Source: DATATJ01 sp963789075
GTDB taxonomy: Bacteria; Acidobacteriota; Vicinamibacteria; Vicinamibacterales; CAVVIG01
Length of the DNA stretch: 64,000 bases
Direction: 5' to 3'
Assembly (NCBI GenBank): GCA_963789075.1
Contig: CAWBJQ010000014.1
Coordinates: 62,001 to 126,000 of the forward strand
The notes below the pieces were generated by a model. That model was not told where the DNA came from and did no database searches. It saw nothing but the letters and a program-made list of their open reading frames with translations. Below are positions 34,699 through 43,424 of the stretch, piece after piece (within the stretch, counting starts at the first letter, position 1; each line of letters opens with the position of its first letter). A program made the translations under genes and the position numbers.

Positions 34699-35208
34699 TT
34701 ACTCGAGATACTTCGAAAACGTGAAGTCCTGCGCCTTCTGGGGCAAATGGCAGTTGAAGCATTGTTTCACCGGGTCTGTGGCGATTGGCTTCGCGGAATC
34801 GCCGCCAGCCCACGCCTGGAATCCCCAGCCGCCTGACGACGCGTATTTCTTTGAGTCCTTGACCATGAGGGTAATGGCCTTGCGGGTGGCGCCTTCCACG
34901 TAGCTACCATCATCCATCGCCGAGAACTCGCGGACATCGTCGGTGAACATGGTGCCGTCCGGGTAAGGAGTCGAGCCGCCGCGCTTCAAACGGTCCAACC
35001 CAGTCGCATTCACATAGATGAGATGAACGCCGGGGAACAGACCAAACTTGTTGTCGTCTTTTGTTATGAGCGTTGAGTGTACAAGGTACCAATGCTTGAA
35101 ATCGCTGGGTATCTTGAGAGCGTCGCCCGTCTGCGCCTCGAGCAGCGTTCCGACTGCAGCGAACGCACCGATCAGTATCGATTGCCAGTACAACCGCGTC
35201 CGTTTCAT
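34699..35208 (-). CDS. Cytochrome P460-family protein
   Basis: A 169-residue exported protein with a signal peptide (MKRTRLYWQSILIGAFAAVG, cleavage near LLEAQ). The P460 domain pattern is FKHWYLVHSTLI, GLFPGVHLIYVNATGLD, YPDGTMFTDDVREFS and SSGGWGFQAWAGGDS. The heme c attachment site is CFNCH near the C-terminus. Cytochrome P460 proteins are periplasmic and some oxidise hydroxylamine; others have no known substrate. The 17-bp core motif lies 64-84 bp upstream. It shows no operon partner. Confidence 0.88.
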   Translation of the reverse strand: MKRTRLYWQSILIGAFAAVGTLLEAQTGDALKIPSDFKHWYLVHSTLITKDDNKFGLFPGVHLIYVNATGLDRLKRGGSTPYPDGTMFTDDVREFSAMDDGSYVEGATRKAITLMVKDSKKYASSGGWGFQAWAGGDSAKPIATDPVKQCFNCHLPQKAQDFTFSKYLE

Positions 35209-35271
35209 GGTTCCTCCTCGCCAGCATTCTCGCCAGCCTGTGAGCATTCGACCACGATCCTGAGCGCGGCT

Positions 35272-35292
35272 CTATTGGACTATGGTGTCGGT
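35272..35292 (+). promoter_or_regulatory. 17-bp core motif, copy h (upstream of cytochrome P460)
   Basis: CTATTGGACTATGGTGT followed by CGGT. It matches the consensus CYATHRGACBWWSGTRT and is 64-84 bp upstream of the P460 start (minus strand). Confidence 0.65.
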
Positions 35293-35371
35293 ATTCTCGA
35301 GTCGTCATGGAGATCACAATGCCGCGGCGGATGCTCAAGGCGCCGCGGCGCCGATGTCGGGATCGATTGGT

Positions 35372-36385
35372 CTATGCCAGTGCGAAGTCGGTCCGGGTAG
35401 CCTCGAGGCGGTATCGTCGCAACCGTCCGTACAATTGGGTCCGCGTCAATCCGAGGCGACGCGCAGCTTCCGCTTTATTCCACGCGGTCTCATTCAGGAC
35501 GCGTTCGATCGTGCCCCGCTCGAGACGGCCTAAATCGCTCGGGAGTGACGGCCCTCGAGTCTTCGGCCGAAGAGATAAGTGGCGGCGTTCGATATCGCCA
35601 TCGGCGAGGATCACCGCCCGCTCGAGCACATTGCGCAGTTCGCGAACGTTGCCTGGCCAGTCGTGCGCGAGCAGCGCGTCCAACGCATCGTCTCGCAGCC
35701 GTGGCATCCGACGCCCCATGCTGTTCGCGAAATCGGCGAGGAACTGTTCCGCGAGCAGAGCGATGTCGCTGACGCGCTCACGGAGGGGCGGCAGAATGAT
35801 GTCAAAGACTTGCAACCGGTACAGCAGATCCTCGCGAAAGGTCCGGCGTTCAACCGCATCACCGAGGTCTCGATTGCTCGCCGCGATGATGCGAACGTCG
35901 GCTTTCTGGAGTCGCGTCCCGCCGAGCCGCTGATACTCGCGTTCCTCCAGGAAACGCAGCAACTTCACCTGCGCCGTCAGGGTCAGTTCGCTGACTTCAT
36001 CGAGGAACAGGACGCCGCGCGCGGCCAATTCGACATGCCCAGCCTTCGACTGCTGCGCGCCTGTGAATGCACCACGTTCGTACCCGAACAGCTCGGACTC
36101 GAGCAGCTGTTCGGGAAGTGCCGCGCAGTTGATGGCGAGGAACGGGCCGTGTTTCCGCGGCGACGCCTGGTGAATGAGCTGCGCGATGACTTCCTTGCCG
36201 GTGCCCGACTCGCCTTGGAGAAGGACCGTGGCCTCAGTCGTCGCGACGCGCACCGCCGCCGCGAGGACACCTTGCCACGCTGGAGAGGACCCGATTGCGC
36301 CAGCGTACGCACGATTACTTCCTACCTGAGCTGAGTTCGTTTCGCCTACCTGAGCTGAGCGCGTTTCGCGCCATGTCTGCATCAT
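35372..36385 (-). CDS. sigma-54-dependent activator without a sensor domain
   Basis: A 337-residue activator consisting of AAA+ and HTH only, like PspF. Motifs are GSSPAWQGVLAAAVRVA, Walker A GESGTGKE, ESELFGYERGAFTGAQQSKAGH, LFLDEVSEL, LPPLRERVSDIALLAEQF, HDWPGNVRELRN, and the HTH NKAEAARRLGLTRTQLYGRLRR. The ATG at 36385 follows GGAGGG. Residues 5-20 contain an 8-residue tandem repeat (ETRSAQVG/ETNSAQVG). It is closely similar to the disrupted activator at 31935-34672. With no regulatory domain it would be controlled by expression or a partner protein. Confidence 0.88.
   Translation of the reverse strand: MMQTWRETRSAQVGETNSAQVGSNRAYAGAIGSSPAWQGVLAAAVRVATTEATVLLQGESGTGKEVIAQLIHQASPRKHGPFLAINCAALPEQLLESELFGYERGAFTGAQQSKAGHVELAARGVLFLDEVSELTLTAQVKLLRFLEEREYQRLGGTRLQKADVRIIAASNRDLGDAVERRTFREDLLYRLQVFDIILPPLRERVSDIALLAEQFLADFANSMGRRMPRLRDDALDALLAHDWPGNVRELRNVLERAVILADGDIERRHLSLRPKTRGPSLPSDLGRLERGTIERVLNETAWNKAEAARRLGLTRTQLYGRLRRYRLEATRTDFALA
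36321..36368 (-). repeat. Tandem 24-bp in-frame repeat in the activator N-terminus
   Basis: Two units (36321-36344 and 36345-36368) share cctacctgagctgag and gtttcg and differ at two positions. They add eight residues to the protein. Confidence 0.8.
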
Positions 36386-36492
36386 GTCACCCTCCGGAGA
36401 CCGTTGCCTGTGGCGATTCGCGTCACGTGTACGCGATCTCGTCGGACGACGAATTGTGAAGAGTGATTGGACCACGTGCGTGCCGGCCGACA

Positions 36493-36513
36493 CCATCAGA
36501 CGATGGTGTCCCC
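36493..36513 (+). promoter_or_regulatory. 17-bp core motif, copy a
   Basis: CCATCAGACGATGGTGT followed by CCCC. It also forms a perfect dyad GACACCATC/GATGGTGTC (36489-36510). It lies 110-130 bp upstream of the heme-binding-protein gene and overlaps copy b. Confidence 0.7.
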
Positions 36514-36531
36514 AATACGTTCGTCCAATAG
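36510..36531 (-). promoter_or_regulatory. 17-bp core motif, copy b
   Basis: On the minus strand CTATTGGACGAACGTAT followed by TGGGG. Together with copy a it makes a converging pair between the divergent activator (36385) and heme-binding-protein (36623) genes. Confidence 0.65.
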
Positions 36532-36622
36532 ATCTGGTTTTCGTATTGAGATTGAATGGAAGCGCGGTGATGTGGAGCTCTAGTCTCCGGCTATGCAGGA
36601 ACACCAACATTAAGGAGGAGCC

Positions 36623-37024
36623 ATGTCCGCAGTGAAGCTGGAAGATGCCCGCCGCGTTATTGGCGCGGCAGAGAAAAAGGCGGCAGAAATCGGACAGCCG
36701 ATGAACATCGCGGTCGCCGACGAAGGTGGGAACATTGTCGCTCACGTTCGTATGGACGACGCCTGGATCGGTAGCATCGATATTGCGATCAAGAAGGCCT
36801 TCACGTCGCGAGCATTCGATATCGAGACAAGGGAGTTGGCAAAGCATGCTCAGTCAGGCGGCCAGTTCTTCGGTATTCATGCGTCAAACGATGGCAAGGT
36901 CATGATTTTCGCGGGCGGCATCCCGTTGAAACGCGGCGGCAAAGTAGTAGGTGCGATCGGTGTCAGCGGCGGTAGCGGTGATCAGGACCAGGCTGTGGCT
37001 ATGGCTGGCGCAGAGGCGTTCTAG
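36623..37024 (+). CDS. GlcG/HbpS-family heme-binding-like protein
   Basis: A 133-residue GlcG/HbpS (DUF336) protein: LEDARRVIGAAEKKAAEIGQPMNIAVADEGGNIVAHVRMD, ELAKHAQSGGQFFGIHASNDGKVMIFAGGIPLKRGGKVVGAIGVSGG. The start follows AAGGAGG. Family members bind heme or corrinoid, or accompany oxidoreductases; no function is certain. It leads a plus-strand unit with an enoyl-CoA hydratase-like gene and a DUF4331 gene. Two copies of the 17-bp core motif lie upstream. Confidence 0.85.
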   Translation: MSAVKLEDARRVIGAAEKKAAEIGQPMNIAVADEGGNIVAHVRMDDAWIGSIDIAIKKAFTSRAFDIETRELAKHAQSGGQFFGIHASNDGKVMIFAGGIPLKRGGKVVGAIGVSGGSGDQDQAVAMAGAEAF

Positions 37025-37141
37025 CGATCGGAGCAGCGGGTTAGTCACGGCATGCGCCAAGGGCGTACGATACAAACGTCCATCGTCTCCCTTCAACGCC
37101 TCTAGTTGAACGGGCGTGTTGGTGCATCAGCGGAGGGCGCA

Positions 37142-37993
37142 ATGACGACTAAGACGGCCACGGCGAACAGCACGAGGCGGATGATTCTGACGCGACACTC
37201 ATCCCAGTACTGGCGGGTGACGCTCGATCATCCGCCGCTCAACATCTTCGGCCCGGAAAGCATTCCGCAATTGAACGAAGTCGTCACAGCCCTGGAAACC
37301 GACAAGCAGGTCAAAGTCGTCGTGTTTGACAGCGCCGTGGAAGGGTTCTTCCTTACTCACTACGATTTCGTCGCCAAACCCGAAGAAACGACTCGGCTCC
37401 CTCCGGGGCCAACTGGGTTGCAGCCACTGCCCGATATGCTCGTGCGCCTGAGCCGGGCGCCAGTGGTGTCGATCGCGTCGATTCGCGGACGTGCGACTGG
37501 TGTCGGAAGTGAGCTTGCGCTGGCCTGCGACATGCGCTTCGCCAGCCGAGAGAAAGCCATCTTGTCGCACTTCGAAGTCGGAGCGGGTGTGGTCCCTGGA
37601 GGCGGCCCAATGGCGCGGCTGCCACGGCTGATGGGACGCGGACGGGCGCTCGAAGTGCTTCTCGGCGCCGACGACATCCCGGGCGACCTCGCCGAACGAT
37701 ACGGATACGTCAATCGGTCATTTCCGGATTCCGAACTGGACGCCTTCGTCGACTCCCTCGCAACCCGGATCGCATCGTTCGACAAGCAGGCGATCACCGA
37801 GACCAAGCGCTTCGCTGATGTGGCCAGCTTGCCGCCAGACTTCGAAATCGCACCGGAGTGGGACGTGTGCCTCGCCTCGATCGCCCGCCCGGCGGCGCAG
37901 GAGCGGATCCGGATGTTAATGGACCAGGGATTTCATCGGGCGGGTGACGTGGAAGACCGGTTGGGATATTACGTCGGCCAACTCGGGCGCTGA
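37142..37993 (+). CDS. Enoyl-CoA hydratase/isomerase-family protein
   Basis: A 283-residue crotonase-fold protein: WRVTLDHPPLNIFGPESIPQL, VVVFDSAVEGFFLTHYDF, APVVSIASIRGRATGVGSELALACDMRFASREKAI (oxyanion-hole region), and GGGPMARLPRLMGRGRALEVLLGADDI. The usual catalytic glutamates are not clearly present, so the reaction is uncertain. It starts at 37142 after GGAGGG and lies between the GlcG-like and DUF4331 genes in one unit. Confidence 0.85.
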   Translation: MTTKTATANSTRRMILTRHSSQYWRVTLDHPPLNIFGPESIPQLNEVVTALETDKQVKVVVFDSAVEGFFLTHYDFVAKPEETTRLPPGPTGLQPLPDMLVRLSRAPVVSIASIRGRATGVGSELALACDMRFASREKAILSHFEVGAGVVPGGGPMARLPRLMGRGRALEVLLGADDIPGDLAERYGYVNRSFPDSELDAFVDSLATRIASFDKQAITETKRFADVASLPPDFEIAPEWDVCLASIARPAAQERIRMLMDQGFHRAGDVEDRLGYYVGQLGR

Positions 37994-38019
37994 GCTTCTG
38001 CAGGGGAAGAGAGGTCGAG

Positions 38020-38991
38020 ATGTCACACCATGCTTCAGGCCCAAACTTCAGCTCCCCGCGCGGGGATGCCAGATTGGACATGACCGATCTCTACGCTTTC
38101 CCCAAGCCAGGCGACCCCACCAGATCGATCCTCATCTTCAACGTGCACCCGTCGACGGCCGTGAATCCAGTGCGCCCCACTACACGAGAGCCCTTCGCTC
38201 CTGGGGCGCTCTACGAAATCAAAGTGGACACCGACGGCGATGCCCGTGCCGATCTCTGTTACAGCGTGCGATTCGCCTCGTCGACAGATGGGAAGCAGAC
38301 GGCGACCCTCCGCCGTGTCGCGGGGCCACGGGCCGCCGGAGTATGCGACGAGGGCGACGTCCTCGTCGAGCAAGCACCGGTCTCAGTGGGGCGGGACCCC
38401 TTGATTACGGACGCCGGCGATTGCCGGTGTTTCTTTGGCTGGCGCAGCGATCCTTTCTTCTTCGACGCAAACGGGCTGTTCAACAAAATGCAGTTCACTG
38501 GTGCCGATTTCTTCGCAGATCAGGATGTGTGCAGCATCGTGCTTGAACTGCCGAACTCGGCTCTGGCGAATAAAAAAGTGGGAATCTGGGCGCGCACACT
38601 GGAGAGAAATGGGGAAGGGTGGGTCCAGGCAGACCGCGGTGGAAGACCGTTGCAAGCGGTGTTCCTCGCCGGGGAGGAGAGAGAAGCCTATCTCACCGGC
38701 CAGCCAGCGGATGATGCTCGCTTCGTCGGCGTCTTCGCACATGAGCTCGAACATGCCGGCGGATACACGCGGGAGGACGCGATCGGCGCCGCGAGACAGT
38801 TACTGCCAGACATCCTTTCCTACGACCCTCGCAGCCCCGCTGCCTATCCTCGCAATGGCAGGACTCTCACGGACGACGTCGTTGACGGCTTCTTTTTTAT
38901 GCTCACGAACGGGAAAGTGACAGGAGATGAGGTTGGGCCGCATGACGATCTGCTCGACGCGTTCCCGTACCTCGGGCCGCCTCATAGCTAG
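38020..38991 (+). CDS. DUF4331 protein, copy 1
   Basis: A 323-residue DUF4331 protein: DARLDMTDLYAFPKPGDPTRSILIFNVHPST, ALYEIKVDTDGDARADLCYSVRF, FFGWRSDPFFFDANGLFNKMQFTGADFFADQDV, RFVGVFAHELEHAGGYT and NGRTLTDDVVDGFFFMLTNGKVTGDEVGPHDDLL. No signal peptide is seen. The function of the family is unknown. It is closely similar to the protein at 46170-47144. It ends a unit with GlcG-like and crotonase genes, facing the histidine kinase block. Confidence 0.9.
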   Translation: MSHHASGPNFSSPRGDARLDMTDLYAFPKPGDPTRSILIFNVHPSTAVNPVRPTTREPFAPGALYEIKVDTDGDARADLCYSVRFASSTDGKQTATLRRVAGPRAAGVCDEGDVLVEQAPVSVGRDPLITDAGDCRCFFGWRSDPFFFDANGLFNKMQFTGADFFADQDVCSIVLELPNSALANKKVGIWARTLERNGEGWVQADRGGRPLQAVFLAGEEREAYLTGQPADDARFVGVFAHELEHAGGYTREDAIGAARQLLPDILSYDPRSPAAYPRNGRTLTDDVVDGFFFMLTNGKVTGDEVGPHDDLLDAFPYLGPPHS

Positions 38992-39144
38992 AAGCGCGCC
39001 AGTTGCACGACCCATCGTGAGTCGTTGGCCGGCAGCGCACCAGGCAGCGTGGAACCGTGGGGCGACCCTCGACTGCGCGCGCTTGCGCAGCAGGCTCAGA
39101 GTATATGGCCACGACCGTTGGATCCGCGCATACTGTTCGCATGA

Positions 39145-39516
39145 TTACCTCATCCCAAGCGCATTCGTCAGCGCCTCGAGCAACGCATCGTCGCTGAAAG
39201 GCTTGAACAGGCACTCTGCGGCCCCCTGCGCCAATAGGCGCGGCCGGACCGTTGTGTCACGGTGCGCGGTGATGAACACAATCGGAATCGCGTGCCGCCG
39301 GCGTGTCAGTTCTTGTTGCAGGTCGGGTCCCGACATGCCGACCATGGCGATGTCGAGAATGAGGCAGTGGGTCTGGCTGACGAACTCCGACGCGAGGAAC
39401 GCCTCGGCCGATGAGAATGCCTGGGCGGCGAAGCCGAACTGCCGCAGCAAGTCTGGCAGCGACTCGCGCACGGACTCATCGTCGTCGACGACCGACACCA
39501 GTGAACGTTCGCGCAT
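39145..39516 (-). CDS. Single-domain response regulator (FixJ-like receiver)
   Basis: A 123-residue stand-alone receiver domain: LVSVVDDDESVRESLPDLLRQFG, phospho-acceptor in LILDIAMVGMSGPDL, FITAHRDTTVRPRLLAQGAAECLFKPF (switch and Lys). No output domain is present, so it may relay phosphate or act by protein contact. Its ATG overlaps the kinase stop codon. It is nearly identical to the receiver at 43425-43797. Confidence 0.9.
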   Translation of the reverse strand: MRERSLVSVVDDDESVRESLPDLLRQFGFAAQAFSSAEAFLASEFVSQTHCLILDIAMVGMSGPDLQQELTRRRHAIPIVFITAHRDTTVRPRLLAQGAAECLFKPFSDDALLEALTNALGMR

Positions 39517-41774
39517 CAGGGGGTCCTCGTCGCGTGTGCCGCCTCCGCGACACGGTCGAGATTGCGGGGAATAGAAAAGGCAAACGTGGCGCCGGGTCCA
39601 TCATTCGGCTCTGCCCACAGACGGCCACGATGTCTCTCGACGATCGCACGGCTGACAGACAAGCCGATACCCATGCCGCCGCTCTTGGTCGTGTAGAACG
39701 CATCGAACAGCTTGTCCATACCCTGTCGCGCGATGCCGACACCAGCATCCCGCACCGTCACGCGCACATGATCCCTGCCTTCTGATTCGGTTCTGATCAG
39801 CAACTGCCGCGGGCGATCGTCGACACCGATCATCGCGTCCGATGCGTTGCGGAGGAGATTCAGCAGGACCTGCTGGAGTTGAACACGATCGCCGATGATG
39901 GACGGGAGGTCGTCGGCGAGCTCCGACTGAACGATCACCCTGTTCCGCTGAAGCTCACTCAACGACAGCGCAATGACCTCTCGCGTGGCCTCGTTCAGAT
40001 CCAGCGGCTCCAGGGTGAATTCCTTCTTGCTGAATAGCGAACGCAAGCGCGTGATCACATCAGAGGCGCGGTTGCCATCACGAATGGTCCGCCTAGCGGT
40101 TTCGCGTGCACCGTCGACGTCCGGAGGAGTGGTGTCCAACATTCGCAGGCACGTACTGGCGTTGGTGATGATGCCTGAGAGCGGCTGGTTGACTTCGTGC
40201 GCGATGGACCCGGTCAACGCTCCGAGCGTCGCCACCCTCGCGACGTGTGCGAGGTCGGAGCGCGCCCGCTCGAGTGCTTGCTCGGAAAGTCGTCGCGCCG
40301 TCATGTCCTGTACCGCTCCGATGTACTCCATCCGCCCGTTCTCGTCCCGGCTGCCGTGCGCGATTGTGCGCAGGTACTTCACCGAGGCATTCGCGAGGCG
40401 CAGCCGAATCTCGTAGTCGAGGTCGCCGCCCGTCCGTCGGGCGAACTCCACTTTCTCTGACAAGAGCAGGGTGTCCTCAGGGTGGATTCGATCCGCAATC
40501 TGCTCGAGACTTACGCGACCGTTCGAGTCAAATTCGAAGATGCGATTCAGCTCTTCTGAAAACGTGACGTCGTCGGTGTCGACCCGCCACGAGAAGCTGC
40601 CTGTGGAGCTGAGGTGTTGGCCTTGTGCGAGGAATGCCTCGCTCCGTTTGAGCGCGGCTTCGTCCTGCGCGCGTTCGATAGCAATGCTTGCAATGTGGGT
40701 GACCTGCTCGATCAGCTCCTGCAACCGTGGAGACGGAGTTGCGGGACTGCGGTGATAAATCGCAAAAGTACCTAGGACGCGACCCGACAGGGCCAGAATC
40801 GGCGTTGACCAGACCGACCGTATCCCGTGGCTCAAAAGGAGGCTGCGATACGGAGTGTCAAGCCACAACGGATCGGACTCGAGATCCGCTGAGATCACTT
40901 GCCTCTTCTCCAGGGCCGCGATTCCGCAGGGGCAGAGCTCGGAGCGCACAGGCAGACCTTCGATCGACGCGGTGAAGCTCGCGGGGAGAGAAGGCGCCGC
41001 GCCGTTCTGGAATGCAGGAACCCTCCAGTCGATCAGGTATGCGCCGCAGATGCAATCACCCGAAGTGTCTTCGACGAAGCGGCATAGGGCCGCAAGTACG
41101 TCCGCGAGCACACGGCCAGACGCCACCATCTGCAGGAGCTCATTTTCACCAGCGAGTTGCGTCTTGGCGCGCGTCCGTTCCGCAATTTCTCTTCTGAGGT
41201 CTTCGTTGGCTTGGGCAAGTTCCAGTGTCCGCTGCGCGACACGCCGATCGAGCTCCTTGGAGAGGCCCCGCTGTTCGCACAGTACCTGTGCTTCCCGCAG
41301 CGCGATCGACGCCTGGTTCGCCGCGACGGTGAGGAGAAGCCTCTCCTTCTGTTCTGGAAAGTCCATCCGCTGCGCACCCGTGACGATGATGCCGAGTCTG
41401 CCGTGGAAACCCAGCGGCACAGCTGCGATCGAGAGGTCTTCGTTTCCAATTCGGCAACGCACGACAGGAGGCCACGCCTCCGGGTGGTCTCCGAACCAGT
41501 GCCTCAGATCCGCGCCGATCTCCTCAGCCAGCGGCATCGCCGATCGCGCCCCTCGCACCATTTCGATCCGTGCGCCGCCGACCTCTTCGTTCAGTCGGAC
41601 ATAGACGAGATCCAGCGTCAGTATGCTGGCGAGCGAGTCGATCAAGGTCTGGCCGATGTGCGCCGGGTCGCCGCCAGTCCACATTGCCGGAAGAGCGAGG
41701 ATGCTGACGAGATCGTTGACACACCGCTGTAGGCGCTTGATTTCCTCGACTGGATGTTCGATGGGGGTTTCCAT
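39516..41774 (-). CDS. Hybrid-sensor histidine kinase with two GAF and one PAS domain
   Basis: A 752-residue soluble kinase. Residues 20-170 are a GAF domain; a coiled coil (KELDRRVAQRTLELAQANED) follows; residues 230-390 are a second GAF domain with DCICGAYLIDW and RSELCPCGIAAL; residues 400-520 are PAS/PAC (TGSFSWRVDTDDVTFSEEL). The HisKA H-box is GSIAHEVNQPLSG and the ATPase has LLNLLRNASDAM (N box), VRDAGVGIARQGMDKLFDAFYTTKSGGMGIGL (G boxes). It follows the MEDS gene and overlaps the receiver gene, so kinase and regulator are an operon pair. Related to the kinase at 43797-45821. Confidence 0.9.
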   Translation of the reverse strand: METPIEHPVEEIKRLQRCVNDLVSILALPAMWTGGDPAHIGQTLIDSLASILTLDLVYVRLNEEVGGARIEMVRGARSAMPLAEEIGADLRHWFGDHPEAWPPVVRCRIGNEDLSIAAVPLGFHGRLGIIVTGAQRMDFPEQKERLLLTVAANQASIALREAQVLCEQRGLSKELDRRVAQRTLELAQANEDLRREIAERTRAKTQLAGENELLQMVASGRVLADVLAALCRFVEDTSGDCICGAYLIDWRVPAFQNGAAPSLPASFTASIEGLPVRSELCPCGIAALEKRQVISADLESDPLWLDTPYRSLLLSHGIRSVWSTPILALSGRVLGTFAIYHRSPATPSPRLQELIEQVTHIASIAIERAQDEAALKRSEAFLAQGQHLSSTGSFSWRVDTDDVTFSEELNRIFEFDSNGRVSLEQIADRIHPEDTLLLSEKVEFARRTGGDLDYEIRLRLANASVKYLRTIAHGSRDENGRMEYIGAVQDMTARRLSEQALERARSDLAHVARVATLGALTGSIAHEVNQPLSGIITNASTCLRMLDTTPPDVDGARETARRTIRDGNRASDVITRLRSLFSKKEFTLEPLDLNEATREVIALSLSELQRNRVIVQSELADDLPSIIGDRVQLQQVLLNLLRNASDAMIGVDDRPRQLLIRTESEGRDHVRVTVRDAGVGIARQGMDKLFDAFYTTKSGGMGIGLSVSRAIVERHRGRLWAEPNDGPGATFAFSIPRNLDRVAEAAHATRTP

Positions 41775-41795
41775 GAGAGACACCACTCCCACGAC

Positions 41796-42434
41796 TCACA
41801 GCGTCCGTGGGGATCGTCGCTCGCGCACCTCACGAAGGAACTGCTCCGGCGGTACATAGAATGGATTCTGCTGAAGGATGCCGCCAACGATGACGGCCGG
41901 ATGCGTCCGCATGATGTCGATCACCGTGTCACCGCTGAATCTGCTCAACTGGTACGTGCAAATCACCGCATCGTCGTGACGATTCCACAGATCGTTGACG
42001 CGGGACTCGAATTCAATGAGCCCGTCGACGTGGGTTCGACGCTCGGCTGCCCAGTCCATTCGGCAGACGATCCGACTGAGCGGAAACGCGTGGTTCGCGT
42101 TACCGCTGGCGAGTTGCTCGAATACCTGCAGCATCCGATCTGGATCGAAGCGGCCGTCGCGAAGGTACGCGTCCGTGCTCGTCCGAATCTCGAGCTGGCC
42201 GGCTCGCTGAGCGGCGGCCGTATCGATCCCGCCCGCCGCCAGGCGCTGCAGATGATCTTCATGCTGGTTCGGGTTGACGACGTGAACCGCTTTGTCGCCG
42301 CACGTGAAGCCGTCCTTGATGAACGGCAGCAGCACCCGATATTCCTCATCGTCGCTGTTGAAAAACGCGCAGACATGGCGTGTGTTGCCGAGCTGAGAGC
42401 CGGCCAGCGAAATGGGTGCGGCGCCTTTCTTCAT
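41796..42434 (-). CDS. MEDS-domain protein
   Basis: A 212-residue protein with one MEDS (methanogen/methylotroph DcmR sensory) domain: RHVCAFFNSDDEEYRVLLPFIKDGFTCGDKAVHVVNPNQHEDHLQRL, SRIVCRMDWAAERRTHVDGLIEFESRVNDLW, TYQLSRFSGDTVIDIMRTHPAVIVGGILQQNPF. These domains are thought to sense small molecules and are often linked to signalling proteins. The start is MKKGAAPISL after GGAGGAG. It opens the MEDS/kinase/receiver operon and has a core motif 142 bp upstream. Confidence 0.88.
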   Translation of the reverse strand: MKKGAAPISLAGSQLGNTRHVCAFFNSDDEEYRVLLPFIKDGFTCGDKAVHVVNPNQHEDHLQRLAAGGIDTAAAQRAGQLEIRTSTDAYLRDGRFDPDRMLQVFEQLASGNANHAFPLSRIVCRMDWAAERRTHVDGLIEFESRVNDLWNRHDDAVICTYQLSRFSGDTVIDIMRTHPAVIVGGILQQNPFYVPPEQFLREVRERRSPRTL

Positions 42435-42525
42435 GGTGCACTCCTCCCACGCGTAGTCGCTCGCATCAAGCGTATCCGCACAGGGTAGCGCATCCGCCGT
42501 ACATCTGAGCTCAGTGATCATTGCC

Positions 42526-42538
42526 GGTACGCCGTACC
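42526..42538. repeat. Short palindrome upstream of the MEDS gene
   Basis: GGTAC-GCC-GTACC, perfect arms, 92-104 bp upstream of the MEDS start. Its role is unknown; it could be a second regulator site beside the 17-bp core motif. Confidence 0.4.
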
Positions 42539-42575
42539 AATCATGTAAACAGGAAGCGTCCCGTCGCGCAGGAGT

Positions 42576-42596
42576 CCATCAGACCTTCGTATCGGG
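42576..42596 (+). promoter_or_regulatory. 17-bp core motif, copy c (upstream of MEDS)
   Basis: CCATCAGACCTTCGTAT followed by CGGG. It lies in the 270-bp gap between the FixJ-type gene and the MEDS gene, 142 bp upstream of the MEDS start. Confidence 0.65.
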
Positions 42597-42708
42597 TCCT
42601 TCCCCCTCGATCGGGCGAACCGGGTCGCCGCGGGCAACGCGCGACGTTGCTCGACCTCCTGCGCTGGGCCATTCGACGGCGGACCGGCTGGCCGGCGGAT
42701 CGTGACTG

Positions 42709-43335
42709 TCAGACCTTTCGCGCAGGTCGCAGGCCGAGTCTCGCGGCCATGGTGACCAGCTCGGGAAGAGAGTCTGCCTTCATCTTGCGCATCATCTGAC
42801 CTCGGTGCGCCTTGACCGTGATCTCGCTGATGCCAAGTTCGCCGCCGACCTGCTTGTTCAACAGCCCCGAGACGACCAACGCCATCACCTCGCGTTCGCG
42901 TGGAGTGAGTGACGCGTAGGAGCTCCGCAGCACTCGCATCTCCGACTCCTGGCGCACCGCGGTGCGACTTCGCTCGATGGCGCCGCCGACGGCGTCCAGC
43001 AGCACGTCGTTCGTGAACGGCTTCGTCAGGAATTCGACGGCTCCTGCCTTCATCGCTTGCACGGTCATGGGCACGTCGCCGTGGCCGGTGATGAAGATGA
43101 TCGGCATGTCCGTCCGCTCGGCAAGCTGCTGCTGCAGTTCCAGCCCGCTGAGCCCCGGAAGCGTGACGTCGAGCACCAGGCAGCATGGAACCGTGGGGCG
43201 TGGGCGGGACAGAAATTCCAGTGCCGACGCGAACGTCTCGGGCTGCCAGCCTGCGGTTCTGATCAACAGCTCCAACGATTCGCGCACCGAGACGTCGTCG
43301 TCGACGACGAAGACGATGGACGTGACATCCGACAT
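42709..43335 (-). CDS. FixJ-type response regulator (receiver plus LuxR HTH)
   Basis: A 208-residue regulator. Receiver: VFVVDDDVSVRESLELLIRTAGW, LVLDVTLPGLSGLEL (phospho-acceptor), FITGHGDVPMTVQAMKAGAVEFLTKPF. LuxR-type HTH: SLTPREREVMALVVSGLLNKQVGGELGISEITVKAHRGQMMRKM. This is the only DNA-binding response regulator of the kinase blocks, so it is a candidate for the 17-bp core motif. It starts 89 bp after the receiver gene and follows kinase and receiver on the minus strand. Confidence 0.9.
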   Translation of the reverse strand: MSDVTSIVFVVDDDVSVRESLELLIRTAGWQPETFASALEFLSRPRPTVPCCLVLDVTLPGLSGLELQQQLAERTDMPIIFITGHGDVPMTVQAMKAGAVEFLTKPFTNDVLLDAVGGAIERSRTAVRQESEMRVLRSSYASLTPREREVMALVVSGLLNKQVGGELGISEITVKAHRGQMMRKMKADSLPELVTMAARLGLRPARKV

Positions 43336-43424
43336 CTGACGGCCCTCGACTTCGTCCGCTTGCGCCGGCGGACTCAGAGTATATGGCCGTGTAGCCGATG
43401 GATCCGTGCTGACTGTTCGCATGT

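Noticed and set aside
36545..36600. sigma-54 promoter for the GlcG-like gene
   Set aside because: TGGTTTTCGTATTGAG has GA in place of the invariant GC; no GG-N10-GC found in the region.
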